From Zophobihabitans entericus (GTDB lineage Bacteria; Pseudomonadota; Gammaproteobacteria; Enterobacterales; Orbaceae): DNA of 32,446 bases. A program made the translations under genes and the position numbers. The stretch's first letter is position 1. Every line of letters begins with the position of its first letter. The DNA lies in NCBI RefSeq assembly GCF_011745665.1, contig NZ_CP050254.1:1-32446 (forward strand), written 5' to 3'. Positions 1 to 7,462 of this stretch are shown one piece after another. Under the pieces are notes generated by a model that was not told the origin of the DNA, made no database searches, and saw nothing but the letters and a program-made list of their open reading frames with translations.

Positions 1-729
1 AAAGAACTAACAAGATTATCTCCAATTCTTGAATGTGAGCTACCATTAGATAATTCCCGCTTTGCTGGCCAGATCCCTCCGATAGTTCAAAGTCCAGCGT
101 TTGCTATTCGTAAAAAAGCAAATTCTATTTTTACGTTAGATCAGTATGTTGAATCAAACATAATGACCGAACGCCAATCTTACTTATTAAAGAAGTATAT
201 AAAAGCTCATAAAAATATTTTAGTGGTTGGCGGCACCGGCAGCGGAAAAACAACGTTATTAAACGCAATCATTGACGAAATGGTAAAGATTAATCCAACA
301 GAACGGATTGTTATCATCGAGGATACAGGCGAACTCCAATGCGCAGCTGAAAATTCAGTTCAGTTTCATACCACAATACAAATAACAATGACTCATCTAT
401 TAAAAACATCATTAAGAATACGGCCAGATCGTATTTTAGTAGGTGAGGTAAGGGGAGAGGAGGCATTAGATCTATTAGATGCCTGGAATACTGGCCATGA
501 TGGGGGATTAGCTACATTACACTCAACAACAGCCGAATCAGGATTAACAAGATTAAAGTCTCTTATAACACGCAATAGAGCGGCACCGAAAGATATAGAA
601 CCGCTAATAGCGGAAGCTGTTCACCTAATCATAAACATAATCAGAACGCCAACAGGGAGAAAAATAAACAAAATAATTGAAGTTTTAGGTTATGAAAATA
701 ACCAATATGTCATTAAAAATGTTGAATAA
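1..729 (+). CDS. trbB: TrbB (VirB11-type T4SS ATPase), C-terminal 242 residues
   Basis: This is the C-terminal part of the hexameric traffic ATPase that powers the type IV secretion system at the inner membrane. The frame is open from base 1 and continues the frame that begins at 32210, giving 321 residues in all, about the size of RP4 TrbB. Visible motifs are the Walker [10 protein letters not shown] (about residues 155-163 of the joined protein), an IEDTGEL Asp box, the [12 protein letters not shown]alker B region, and the [17 protein letters not shown]is box. The methionine at 163 is internal, because the codons before it read as ordinary TrbB sequence. It is the last trb gene still downstream of trbA. 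In RP4 the next gene is trbC, but here only the start of trbC follows, at 751. Confidence 0.97.
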   Translation, partial: KELTRLSPILECELPLDNSRFAGQIPPIVQSPAFAIRKKANSIFTLDQYVESNIMTERQSYLLKKYIKAHKNILVVGGTGSGKTTLLNAIIDEMVKINPTERIVIIEDTGELQCAAENSVQFHTTIQITMTHLLKTSLRIRPDRILVGEVRGEEALDLLDAWNTGHDGGLATLHSTTAESGLTRLKSLITRNRAAPKDIEPLIAEAVHLIINIIRTPTGRKINKIIEVLGYENNQYVIKNVE

Positions 730-750
730 TAAACAGGAGAAGTTAAATTT

Positions 751-849
751 ATGTCTTATCAAAACTTGTTTTCATTAAAGTTAAACTCATTTTCTCATAC
801 AACTAATTTAGTTCACTTCCTAAAAACGACCGTTTTTGGTAAACCCTGA
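751..849 (+). CDS. trbC: Orphan 5' end of trbC (pilin leader), cut by the inversion site
   Basis: This 32-codon frame starts 21 bases after trbB, with a good ribosome-binding site (AGGAGAAG at 736-743). It reads MSYQNLFSLKLN, later VHFLKTTVFGKP, then stop. It runs straight through the crossover site at 817-842, and its codon 27 (ACC, 829-831) contains the core dinucleotide AC. The same ACC codon, in the same frame, occurs at the other site (12857-12855, minus strand), where it is followed by the body of the pilin TrbC. I therefore read the first 27 codons as the N-terminus of trbC, and the last five (VFGKP) as a dead end present only in this orientation. The leader ends basic-to-polar, and the hydrophobic part of the signal sequence comes from the other half. 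Confidence 0.85.
   Translation: MSYQNLFSLKLNSFSHTTNLVHFLKTTVFGKP
817..842 (+). repeat. Invertase crossover site A (hix/gix-like, 26 bp)
   Basis: The site consists of the 12-bp half TTCCTAAAAACG, the core AC, and the 12-bp half CGTTTTTGGTAA. This is the layout of Din-family recombination sites; from memory the hix halves are TTCTTGAAAACC and GGTTTTTGATAA. Its central 17 bases recur as the exact reverse complement in site B at 12844-12869. The core is asymmetric (AC here, GT on the plus strand at B), so recombination between the two must invert the DNA between them rather than delete it. The site lies inside the trbC leader frame. Confidence 0.9.
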
Positions 850-896
850 ACACGTTCATATATAGACAACCATTTCAAAAGAACAGCTAACCCGAT

Positions 897-909
897 TTTA
901 GCGGCTAAA
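897..909. promoter_or_regulatory. KorB operator (OB), exact TTTAGCGGCTAAA
   Basis: This is a 13-bp palindrome matching the IncP KorB operator consensus TTTAGCSGCTAAA, flanked by a further AT/AT pair. It sits about 95 bp upstream of the -10 element of the 1052-1510 gene pair. It is inside the invertible segment, so its distance from trbB changes when the segment flips. KorB can act from a distance in RK2, so repression of the 1004-1009 promoter is plausible. Confidence 0.85.
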
Positions 910-997
910 ATTAACAAATAAAAATAAACGGTTTTAGTAAAAAAAATTATCTTATCTCATCTCCTACAGTGTATCAAAACTAGTATATTTTTAAACT

Positions 998-1010
998 ATT
1001 CGATATAATG
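998..1010 (+). promoter_or_regulatory. Promoter -10 with TrbA-operator-like motif, twin of the trbB promoter
   Basis: The 13-mer ATTCGATATAATG contains a perfect -10 TATAAT (1004-1009) and is identical to the 13-mer at 32159-32171 in front of trbB. The embedded CGATATAATG resembles the RK2 TrbA operator, which I recall as CGATATATCG. No good -35 hexamer is visible, as at trbB. It probably drives the two small genes at 1052-1510 and perhaps the TrbK-like gene, in step with trbB. Confidence 0.6.
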
Positions 1011-1051
1011 AATTTCTTTGAGCAAGATATCTATATTACAAGGAATTGGAA

Positions 1052-1240
1052 ATGATTAGAAAAGAGGGTGATTTTTTGAGTTTGTCTGAACTCCATGTAG
1101 CATCTTACCTAGATTCATTACGCTTTGAGAATGAAGAGGAAAAAGTTAACGCAATTACGGCTCTGATAAATGTGGCATTGAACGAACTTGAAAAAAGTAC
1201 CTGTAAAAATAATTATCTGAGATATCTAGGGTTAGATTAA
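1052..1240 (+). CDS. Small protein of unknown function (62 aa)
   Basis: I do not recognise this gene. It encodes a soluble, acidic, probably helical protein (MIRKEGDFLSLSELH at the start, NNYLRYLGLD at the end). ATG 1052 is chosen over TTG 1046 because AAGGA (1040-1044) is 7 bases before it. The leader reads TTACAAGGAATTGG, which resembles a CsrA binding site placed over the ribosome-binding site, and the plasmid encodes a CsrA (24446-24634). The gene is followed 9 bases later by the membrane gene at 1250, with which it probably forms a transcription unit. Both lie within the invertible segment. No signal peptide or known motif was seen. Confidence 0.6.
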   Translation: MIRKEGDFLSLSELHVASYLDSLRFENEEEKVNAITALINVALNELEKSTCKNNYLRYLGLD

Positions 1241-1249
1241 GGAGACATA

Positions 1250-1510
1250 ATGTTATCAATAATTTCTATTATCACAATCATCATATCTCTTATATTAGCT
1301 ACTTTATTGATTATAAATGGAATATATTCCTTAAAACCTATCTATACAATTTTTGGCTTGTTTAATACTAACCAAATAGAACAAGAACATATGGAGTGGA
1401 TACAATACAAAAAGGAGCATATATGTAAACTTATTGAAAGAAATGATATTTCAAATAGTTATAAGTGGGATTGTAATAAAATCATTTTGATTAATAAATT
1501 TAAGGAATAA
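1250..1510 (+). CDS. Small single-pass membrane protein of unknown function (86 aa)
   Basis: The protein has one very hydrophobic N-terminal segment (residues 2-25, rich in Ile and Leu), then a polar tail of about 50 residues with charged stretches and two cysteines. A strong GGAG (1241-1244) lies 5 bases before ATG 1250, inside the spacer after the 1052 gene, so the two are likely co-expressed. I find no family resemblance. A role at the cell envelope, for example in entry or surface exclusion together with the TrbK-like lipoprotein downstream, would fit the position but is only a guess. Confidence 0.6.
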   Translation: MLSIISIITIIISLILATLLIINGIYSLKPIYTIFGLFNTNQIEQEHMEWIQYKKEHICKLIERNDISNSYKWDCNKIILINKFKE

Positions 1511-1613
1511 TCAAATTTTGCTATCTAAATAAATAGTTATCGGAGAGTTTTTTTTATATTATAAACAGAGAAGTATACCTTTTTATAAATTTAAAGATCA
1601 GATAAGGGAAACT

Positions 1614-1844
1614 ATGAATACTAAAATAATTACCATAGCATCATTACTAAGCATTTTTTTCTTAGCTGGCTGTGATGAAAAAAAACCTGAGTTATCTATA
1701 GAAGAACAGGCAAAGCAGTATCAATGCAGCGACTACCAAAACATTACTAACGATGAAGTTAAAGCGGCTCTATTAAAGCGTTGTCCGCGTATCAACACAA
1801 ATTTTGTGCCATCAACTAGCAGTAAAGGTATGTTAAGTGAATAA
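1614..1844 (+). CDS. trbK: TrbK-like entry-exclusion lipoprotein (76 aa)
   Basis: A lipoprotein signal peptide with the lipobox LAGC puts the lipidated cysteine at residue 20. Asp at position +2 after the Cys predicts retention at the inner membrane, where TrbK acts. The mature part (C, then YQNITNDEVKAALLKRCP, then NFVPS) resembles TrbK family proteins, which carry a Cys, an ENI-type motif, a second Cys and an FKPS-type end. TrbK blocks entry of a related plasmid into a cell that already carries it. In RP4 trbK sits between trbJ and trbL; here that place is empty and this gene lies on the opposite strand, converging with trbP. Assignment rests on short similarity recalled from memory plus size, so another small exclusion lipoprotein is possible. 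Confidence 0.55.
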   Translation: MNTKIITIASLLSIFFLAGCDEKKPELSIEEQAKQYQCSDYQNITNDEVKAALLKRCPRINTNFVPSTSSKGMLSE

Positions 1845-1855
1845 AACTATAGTGA

Positions 1856-2539
1856 TTAGTAAAAAAACAGATATCCCTGTTGTATCATCAGATGTTTGAT
1901 GACAAGGATTACGGCTAAATGTAGTGGATAGTAGATATAAAACAAATGCTTTAGCCGTACTACCTTTATATCTAGAAGTGAAATTATATAGATAAGTATT
2001 AATCCAAATACTGCATAAATATTACCGTTTACAAACCACAATAAGCATAGACTGATTACGCCAAAAAAGAAAAATTTCATATCCCCTAATTTATAATATA
2101 AGTAAATAGACACTCCAAAACCGATCGATGGCCACCAATATTCAACAAAAGCCCCACAGAACAGAAATAGCGCAGCTGTTAAAACAAAATATTTCCTCTC
2201 TATAGCATAAATAACAAGACTGATGCTCAGTAATGTGAACATGATATTTAATGGATACCAGCCCCATTTCAACCCACCTAAAGCAATAAAGATAGGTGTT
2301 GATAGCGTTCCACATAAAGCCAGTCTCTTTATCACTTTAAAACGCGCAGAATTGAAAGCCAGGTTATAGGCTAAAACAAAAACAAATATTGGCATAGACA
2401 AGCGGCCAAGCTCAAAGCAATAAGATAGTAGGGAGTTATATAGATACTTATTGACATGATCCATAGTCATTAAAAAAGCGGCTATGAGCTTTAGAAGCTC
2501 AATATTGCCGCTTGATAGTTTTGGTACTAATTTATTCAT
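1856..2539 (-). CDS. trbP: TrbP/TraX-family membrane acetyltransferase-like protein
   Basis: This is a polytopic membrane protein of the TraX family, whose F-plasmid member N-acetylates pilin; the IncP member is TrbP (about 230 aa). It starts with NKLVPKLSSGNIELLKLIA and carries the family signature of DHVNKYLY, then LGRLSMPIFVFVLAYN. Eight or nine hydrophobic segments follow. ATG 2539 is preferred over an upstream GTG at 2578, because it gives 227 residues and overlaps the ssb stop by 8 bases, a typical coupled start. It is the last gene of the trb operon. The end of the gene contains a short AACAG/CTGTT hairpin followed by a T run on the minus strand, which may act as the operon terminator. 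Confidence 0.88.
   Translation of the reverse strand: MNKLVPKLSSGNIELLKLIAAFLMTMDHVNKYLYNSLLSYCFELGRLSMPIFVFVLAYNLAFNSARFKVIKRLALCGTLSTPIFIALGGLKWGWYPLNIMFTLLSISLVIYAIERKYFVLTAALFLFCGAFVEYWWPSIGFGVSIYLYYKLGDMKFFFFGVISLCLLWFVNGNIYAVFGLILIYIISLLDIKVVRLKHLFYIYYPLHLAVILVIKHLMIQQGYLFFY
1861..1883 (-). terminator. Possible trb operon terminator inside the end of trbP
   Basis: On the minus strand, AACAG and CTGTT form a 5-bp stem with a 6-base loop, followed by seven T residues. The stem is short and overlaps the last codons of trbP, so this is a weak call. It would separate the convergent trbK-like gene and trbP. Confidence 0.3.
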
Positions 2540-2870
2540 CTGACTTAGGCGCAGGCATTGAAACAATGACTTCACCACTATAGTTCACTACAACTTCAGT
2601 AATGTAATGTTTAACTTTTTGGTCATCTTCCCAGGATCTTGTTTTGATGCTCCCATCAACATAGACTTTACAACCTTTTTTAATAGTACCGGAGATACAT
2701 TTAACAACGTAAGGGTTGTTAACTGAAACCCTTGTCCAGTCGGTTATTTCTTTCCGTTCACCGGACTGTTTATCAATCCAGCTTTCCGTTGTTGCCACAG
2801 AAAAATTGATAAATTTCTCGCTAATCTCTGGATCTTTTCCAACATGGCCAACTAAAGTTACTTTATTCAT
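2532..2870 (-). CDS. ssb: Single-stranded DNA-binding protein (short, 112 aa)
   Basis: This is an OB-fold single-strand DNA-binding protein. It shows the typical N-terminus MNKVTLVGHVGKDPEI, then FSVATTESW, TDWTRVSV, KGCKVYVDGSIKTRSWED and HYITEVVV. It lacks the long acidic C-terminal tail of chromosomal SSB; the final residues SDE are only a hint of the partner-binding tip. Length matches the short SSB (P116) of RK2, but there ssb is upstream of trfA. Here it sits between trbN and trbP, where RP4 has trbO. A good AGGAG precedes ATG 2870. It would coat single-stranded DNA during transfer or replication. Confidence 0.93.
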   Translation of the reverse strand: MNKVTLVGHVGKDPEISEKFINFSVATTESWIDKQSGERKEITDWTRVSVNNPYVVKCISGTIKKGCKVYVDGSIKTRSWEDDQKVKHYITEVVVNYSGEVIVSMPAPKSDE

Positions 2871-2905
2871 TTTTATGCTCCTATAACGTTGATTATCTTC
2901 AGCTG

Positions 2906-3397
2906 CTAATTTGCATCTGGAGATTGATTAAGTTTACTTCCGGTAATACTTACCTTTGTTGTAATGAAATGCTCATCTAACCAATTCGCCCACTTCTCCG
3001 AACGTTTGGCCAGATCATTACGATAAATAGTATTGTAATAGGGTGTTTTTGAGTGATAGTTTGCGGCGCGCTGAAATATCGACCCCTTATCATTCAATAT
3101 GTGGCCTCTTATTCGCCAGGCTGCCAAATCGTATGGATAGCAACTGTTACTGTATCCCTCGACATCTTTCACTGTGATGCTGTATTTAGCTAATGATTTT
3201 AGATATGCCGTATTAAACTGAAGCGGCCCCACGTCGTAAGTACCATTTTTATTTTTGACATATTGGCCAGGTTTTCCCCCCTCTTTTTCAACAACGGCAA
3301 GAAACAGATTCACTGGTACTTCATACTTAACAGCCGCATAAATAGCACATACAACGCTATTTTGCAGGTCTGGCGGCAACTGGATATCAATAAGCAT
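2906..3397 (-). CDS. trbN: TrbN, lytic transglycosylase of the T4SS
   Basis: TrbN-type SLT-fold enzyme that opens the peptidoglycan so that the secretion channel can cross the periplasm. The catalytic Glu lies in LAVVEKEGGKPG (about residues 37-39), followed by the family segments YDVGPLQFNTAYL and NSCYPYDLAAWRIR, and RAANYHSKTPYYN. At 163 residues it is shorter than RP4 TrbN and shows no clear signal peptide, which is unusual for an enzyme that acts in the periplasm. The start at 3397 is one base after the trbM stop, as expected in a tightly packed operon. Confidence 0.85.
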   Translation of the reverse strand: MLIDIQLPPDLQNSVVCAIYAAVKYEVPVNLFLAVVEKEGGKPGQYVKNKNGTYDVGPLQFNTAYLKSLAKYSITVKDVEGYSNSCYPYDLAAWRIRGHILNDKGSIFQRAANYHSKTPYYNTIYRNDLAKRSEKWANWLDEHFITTKVSITGSKLNQSPDAN

Positions 3398-3398
3398 A

Positions 3399-4016
3399 TT
3401 AATCCACCCAACAAGTTCTTTTAACTGGCGTTTGGCCTACAACATCACCATTACTGTTGTAGATGTATTTATAGCCCCTGTTCCAATCCTGAACCGAATA
3501 CCATTCGCCATTACAGACATATTTAGGTTTGTCTATAACGGTATATTCATGGTTTATTAAGAGATCACAGTAACCAGGCATTGAGGCCGTCGTTCTTTTA
3601 AACTCAATACCACAACCACCATCTTTACAAGAACCGCCGCCGCTACGTTGATCAATAATATTATTAAGTGAATTAGCATCACATCGCATTTCTTGGCGTG
3701 CTATCGCTTCAGTTAATGAATCCATTCCACTATTTGCATTAGAACTAGGGCATAGCTTTAAGTAATCACGACGCTTTTTAATCGTATCAGATGGCTTTTT
3801 AGCTTTGATACCAAAGTAAATAGCCAGCGGTTCGTTACACTCAGATGGCCGCTTACTTGATGACATACAAATAATCACTTCACATGCCGTTCTTTCATCA
3901 CCTTTTAATATTTCACTGCCAGGTAATGCGTTAGGAACACCAGGTAAATTTGCATTGATACTTGTTGAAATAACAAACAACATAAAACTCACGCCAATAG
4001 TAAATAATTTTTTCAT
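3399..4016 (-). CDS. trbM: TrbM, periplasmic conjugal transfer protein
   Basis: TrbM-family protein of 205 residues with a signal peptide (residues 1-22, cleavage near INANLP). The conserved core is ACEVIICMSSSKRPSEC, followed by LAIYFGIKAKKP and RRDYLKLCP. About a dozen cysteines suggest disulfide bonding in the periplasm. TrbM is not strictly essential in RP4, and its role is poorly known. The start overlaps the trbL stop by 4 bases (ATGA). Confidence 0.9.
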   Translation of the reverse strand: MKKLFTIGVSFMLFVISTSINANLPGVPNALPGSEILKGDERTACEVIICMSSSKRPSECNEPLAIYFGIKAKKPSDTIKKRRDYLKLCPSSNANSGMDSLTEAIARQEMRCDANSLNNIIDQRSGGGSCKDGGCGIEFKRTTASMPGYCDLLINHEYTVIDKPKYVCNGEWYSVQDWNRGYKYIYNSNGDVVGQTPVKRTCWVD

Positions 4017-5320
4017 AGTTTATCCTCTCTATTACTTTTAATTTTTTCAGCAACTTGCCCGCCGACTGTTTGATTTATCCTGGCATTCATTGCATCTTTT
4101 GCGGTATCTTTTACACCGGTGGCCAGATTCTTTATCCCATCACTAACAGCAGCAGCAAAAGAGCGATCACCAGAACTAACAATAGAACCTGACGAACTGT
4201 CATCACCCATAGCTGAAGATAATGGTGTATCAGAATCACCAGAACCGGACGATAAGCTACCCTCCATTCCAGAACTAGAGCCGGAACCGGCATCACCAGA
4301 TAAAGACCCCTCACTACTTTCACCTGATGCAGATCTAAAGGCTTCCATAATCGCTTTAGCACCGCCACCGGCATTAGCTGCCCCACTGGTAACAAGTTGA
4401 CTAGCCACACCAAAACCGGCGGCCGTAGTCGCAGCTGCGCCAAGAACAGCACCAGACGCAAAACTACCTATACCCTGACCGCCAACACTAGCGCCGGTGA
4501 TAATGCCAGCCATTAACGGTGGTAACTTATTAACAAGTAAAAGCAGGGTTAAAGCGACAATGAACATGACAGCTAATTCACTGAAAATTATTGAGTCAGA
4601 CATATTCGTATAATATTGATCAACAATACTTTTCCCGATGCCTATCAATAAAACCATTGTGAAGATCTGAATCGCTATCCCTAATAGCGTCTTGTAGTAG
4701 TTAATGGCCATATCTGACGTCCATTTACTACCGCCAAATCCCAGAAAGAAAATCCCGGCATAAAGCAAGACCCAAGAAGTTATTAGTAGTAGCAACATAT
4801 TGATGGCTAACAGCGCGATAATGACCAGAATAATAAGTGCTAATATCATTCCCATTGCACTATCCACCGGTGACCAAACAGACGTTTGATTTGCCACCTG
4901 GTTAAAAATATCAAAGCCGATATCTACAATTGAAGACGGGGAGGGCGTATCAGAAATACCGGCGGCTTTAGCCGCCAGTTGTCCCATACTTTTAATGATT
5001 GAAGAGCCAATTTCAGGAGCATTCTGTAAGATCCAGAGATAAAATCCCGTAAACATCATGAATCTTATAAGCTCACCGAAAAATTCTCCAAAATCAGCCT
5101 GTTTCAGTATTAACTGAGCGAATGTCCAGACCATTGAGATCGCGACTAAGCACCAGAACAGCCAAAGAGCATTACTCATAATAACGCCCTGCCAGGTTGA
5201 TGCTACAGCCCTATATTTCTCCAGAACATTATCTAAAATGTCCTTATTATTAATGGCCGCAAAGGCTGAGTTAGACAGCATTAAAAACAGGAGCGGGAAA
5301 AGATAAGTAAACCTTTTCAT
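4013..5320 (-). CDS. trbL: TrbL (VirB6-type polytopic channel protein)
   Basis: Integral inner-membrane component of the secretion channel. The 435-residue protein begins with a signal-like hydrophobic segment (ends NSAFA) and shows about six further membrane segments up to residue 285 (LWLFWCLVAISMVW, ILALIILVIIALLAINMLLLL and others). The family segment YAGIFFLGFGGSKWTSDMA lies near residue 190. The last 110 residues are Ser/Gly/Asp-rich and of low complexity, as is common for TrbL tails. The first base of its ATG is the last base of the trbJ stop, so translation is probably coupled. No trbK lies between trbJ and trbL, unlike RP4. Confidence 0.95.
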   Translation of the reverse strand: MKRFTYLFPLLFLMLSNSAFAAINNKDILDNVLEKYRAVASTWQGVIMSNALWLFWCLVAISMVWTFAQLILKQADFGEFFGELIRFMMFTGFYLWILQNAPEIGSSIIKSMGQLAAKAAGISDTPSPSSIVDIGFDIFNQVANQTSVWSPVDSAMGMILALIILVIIALLAINMLLLLITSWVLLYAGIFFLGFGGSKWTSDMAINYYKTLLGIAIQIFTMVLLIGIGKSIVDQYYTNMSDSIIFSELAVMFIVALTLLLLVNKLPPLMAGIITGASVGGQGIGSFASGAVLGAAATTAAGFGVASQLVTSGAANAGGGAKAIMEAFRSASGESSEGSLSGDAGSGSSSGMEGSLSSGSGDSDTPLSSAMGDDSSSGSIVSSGDRSFAAAVSDGIKNLATGVKDTAKDAMNARINQTVGGQVAEKIKSNREDKL

Positions 5321-6081
5321 TAATGAAGCATTCCTGATTTATTTGTTGATTTAACAAAAGCGCCGGAACGGACACTTTTAATCGCGGCCGCTTCCTGAGC
5401 CGTTTTGTCATTATCAGCAGCTTGTTTGGTAATAACGGCATTATGTTGAGCTACGAGTAAGGCCCGCATCTGTAGCAACTGGTTAGCTTGATTACCTGCT
5501 AGTTGATTACTGTATTGTAAGGCAGCCATTTGCCCGTCAGCACCCTGCACGGCTCCCTGTAGCCTTTCCAGCTGTTTAGCATCGGCCATCAAGCTTTTTT
5601 GCTGAAGATTGATTGTTGATAAAGCCGCATCATTACTGACTTTTACAGCACCCGCTGAAAATGCTGAGGCCTCATTTAACCGCTCGATATCTTCAGCGGT
5701 GCATTTACCCGTACTTAAACATGGGGCCGTTTGGTAATATTTAACGTCCTGGAACTTATTTAAATAAGAATCGATATCACCGATTTGCCTTTTATATTGC
5801 TCAAGTTTTGACATAGCGGCATTCAGGTTATTCATGGTTTCATTTGCTTTATCCCAAATTTGAACAGCTGGGCCAACCGAGTTTTTTAATTGATTTTCAT
5901 ATTGCTGTAGCTGAGTTTCGTACTCTTCAATCTGCTTAAGAGTTTGATTGATAGCTTCCATCACGTTCATAATATTTTGGCCAAGGTTCAGACCGTCAGC
6001 TACCGGTATCCCAGCTAAGGACACATTCATGTTTAACGCCAGAAAAGAAGCTAATACCAACTTTGTAATTTTGTTTTTCAT
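5320..6081 (-). CDS. trbJ: TrbJ (VirB5-type minor pilus / mating protein)
   Basis: Secreted 253-residue protein with signal peptide (residues 1-23, ends NVSLAG). The mature part starts IPVADGLNLGQNIMN and is mostly helical, with long Gln-rich coiled-coil stretches (residues 43-70, and 165-230). A conserved disulfide-type pair, C in APCLSTGKC, lies near residue 120. In the P-type systems TrbJ is the VirB5 counterpart, found at or near the pilus tip, and is the determinant of entry exclusion by TrbK. It lies 16 bases downstream of trbI. Confidence 0.93.
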   Translation of the reverse strand: MKNKITKLVLASFLALNMNVSLAGIPVADGLNLGQNIMNVMEAINQTLKQIEEYETQLQQYENQLKNSVGPAVQIWDKANETMNNLNAAMSKLEQYKRQIGDIDSYLNKFQDVKYYQTAPCLSTGKCTAEDIERLNEASAFSAGAVKVSNDAALSTINLQQKSLMADAKQLERLQGAVQGADGQMAALQYSNQLAGNQANQLLQMRALLVAQHNAVITKQAADNDKTAQEAAAIKSVRSGAFVKSTNKSGMLH

Positions 6082-6097
6082 AACATATTTCCTTTTA

Positions 6098-7462
6098 TTA
6101 ATAATCGAATGATTTATATGGCTTTGTGAAAGTCATATCTTTAGTTACAACAATGTTAAAACGATAACCTGGACGAATTTCTAGAGTAGGGGCTATGTTC
6201 ATATTCTTAGCTACCAGCTGCATTGTTGTTTGTCCTAGCTGTTGGCCAAGTGCTTCACTTAATGCGCCACTTGCTGATTTATCATCACTGCTATGTTGAT
6301 CCTGGCTATATGAAATACCGGCAGTAATACCGGACAATAGAATTGCCGAGCCAAAAATACGCATATAGTGATTATTTACTTTGTCATTGAATCCGGCATA
6401 GCCGCCGCTGTCTGTGCCTGGCATTGATGTAATATCTAAGGCTTTACCATCAGGGAAAATCACTCGTTCCCAGGCAACCATCACACGAGCCTGGCCAAAC
6501 ACAACCTCACTACTATAGGTTCCGTTTAAACGGGCTCCCTGCGGGATCAATAGATGTCGGCCGGTAGCCGTGTCATAGACATTTTGAGAAACTTGAGCGG
6601 AGATTTGGCCTGGAAGTTCAGAATTAATACCAGAAATTAAAGTACCAGGAATGATAAAACCTGTTCTTATCTCATAAGGAGAAGAGGGCGGCTCAACTTC
6701 AGCATCTAGCTTCCACTTATTTTTATTACTTGCACCTCCAGTTCCGGAAGATATACGCCCACTACCCACAGCAGTCGAAGTAGACGTTACGCTATCAAGT
6801 AAGCCGCTATTTTGCATCATGGCCATACGTTGCTTATATTGCTCCGTAATATCACCACTGGCACCGGAACTATTAGCGTTTATCTTCTGGCGAACTGCCG
6901 CTATCTGAGCCAACATATCATCACGATTCTGAGCGCTAGAGAACGAGCCATAGTTAACCGACCCAGAGCTAACTGGCGCAATCATGTTAACGGCCGTTTT
7001 AGATCGTAGTGATTGCTCAAACAGCTGCATTTTAGCCATTTGGATACGTTCAAAATTCGGATCGGGTTGTGATTGGCCAAGGTTTTGATTAGGCGGTATT
7101 GGTGGCAGATCTAAATTGTCAGGCCTTACTATCGTAATAGGCTTAACCTCACCAGGAGCGACAATATCATTAAGATCCATCGGTTTTTGTGGTGGTAATT
7201 CAGCAGGGATAATACCGTTTTGTGAACTTACTAATTCTTGAGCAAAAGAATTAGAGTTATTCGACATAACAACCGGTGTTTCAGATTGAGCAACATTAGA
7301 CTGGTTAGCTTTTTCACTGGCAATGACAATCATAATCAATAGGAACGCCAACAGAACACCGCCAACAATCAGCATCGGCTTATTGTTGACCCGTCGAGTT
7401 CCAACCTTTCCACCTTTGGCCGTCGTGTCCGGAGACAATACATCATTTTTATCTGTCATCAT
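6098..7462 (-). CDS. trbI: TrbI (VirB10-type channel scaffold)
   Basis: VirB10-family protein that spans both membranes and forms the core channel. Residues 1-27 are cytoplasmic, with one membrane segment at about 29-48 (MLIVGGVLLAFLLIMIVIAS). A Pro-rich periplasmic linker follows (LPPQKPMDL and NLDLPPIPPNQN). The C-terminal VirB10 beta-barrel domain begins about residue 260 (SSPYEIRTGFIIPGTLISGI) and contains LLIPQGARLNGTYSSEV, VAWERVIFPDGKALDI, and GYRFNIVVTKD near the end. It overlaps trbH by 4 bases. Length (454) is close to RP4 TrbI. Confidence 0.97.
   Translation of the reverse strand: MMTDKNDVLSPDTTAKGGKVGTRRVNNKPMLIVGGVLLAFLLIMIVIASEKANQSNVAQSETPVVMSNNSNSFAQELVSSQNGIIPAELPPQKPMDLNDIVAPGEVKPITIVRPDNLDLPPIPPNQNLGQSQPDPNFERIQMAKMQLFEQSLRSKTAVNMIAPVSSGSVNYGSFSSAQNRDDMLAQIAAVRQKINANSSGASGDITEQYKQRMAMMQNSGLLDSVTSTSTAVGSGRISSGTGGASNKNKWKLDAEVEPPSSPYEIRTGFIIPGTLISGINSELPGQISAQVSQNVYDTATGRHLLIPQGARLNGTYSSEVVFGQARVMVAWERVIFPDGKALDITSMPGTDSGGYAGFNDKVNNHYMRIFGSAILLSGITAGISYSQDQHSSDDKSASGALSEALGQQLGQTTMQLVAKNMNIAPTLEIRPGYRFNIVVTKDMTFTKPYKSFDY

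Noticed and set aside
921..945. AAATAAACGGTTTTAGTAA as a third crossover site
   Set aside because: The halves do not have the 12+2+12 layout, the C/G contacts next to the core are missing, and similarity to sites A and B is limited to an AT-rich outline.
4119..4400. Plus-strand reading frame of 93 codons opposite trbL
   Set aside because: It is an antisense shadow of the Ser/Gly-rich low-complexity tail of TrbL, with Pro/Glu/Ser bias produced by the complementary codons.
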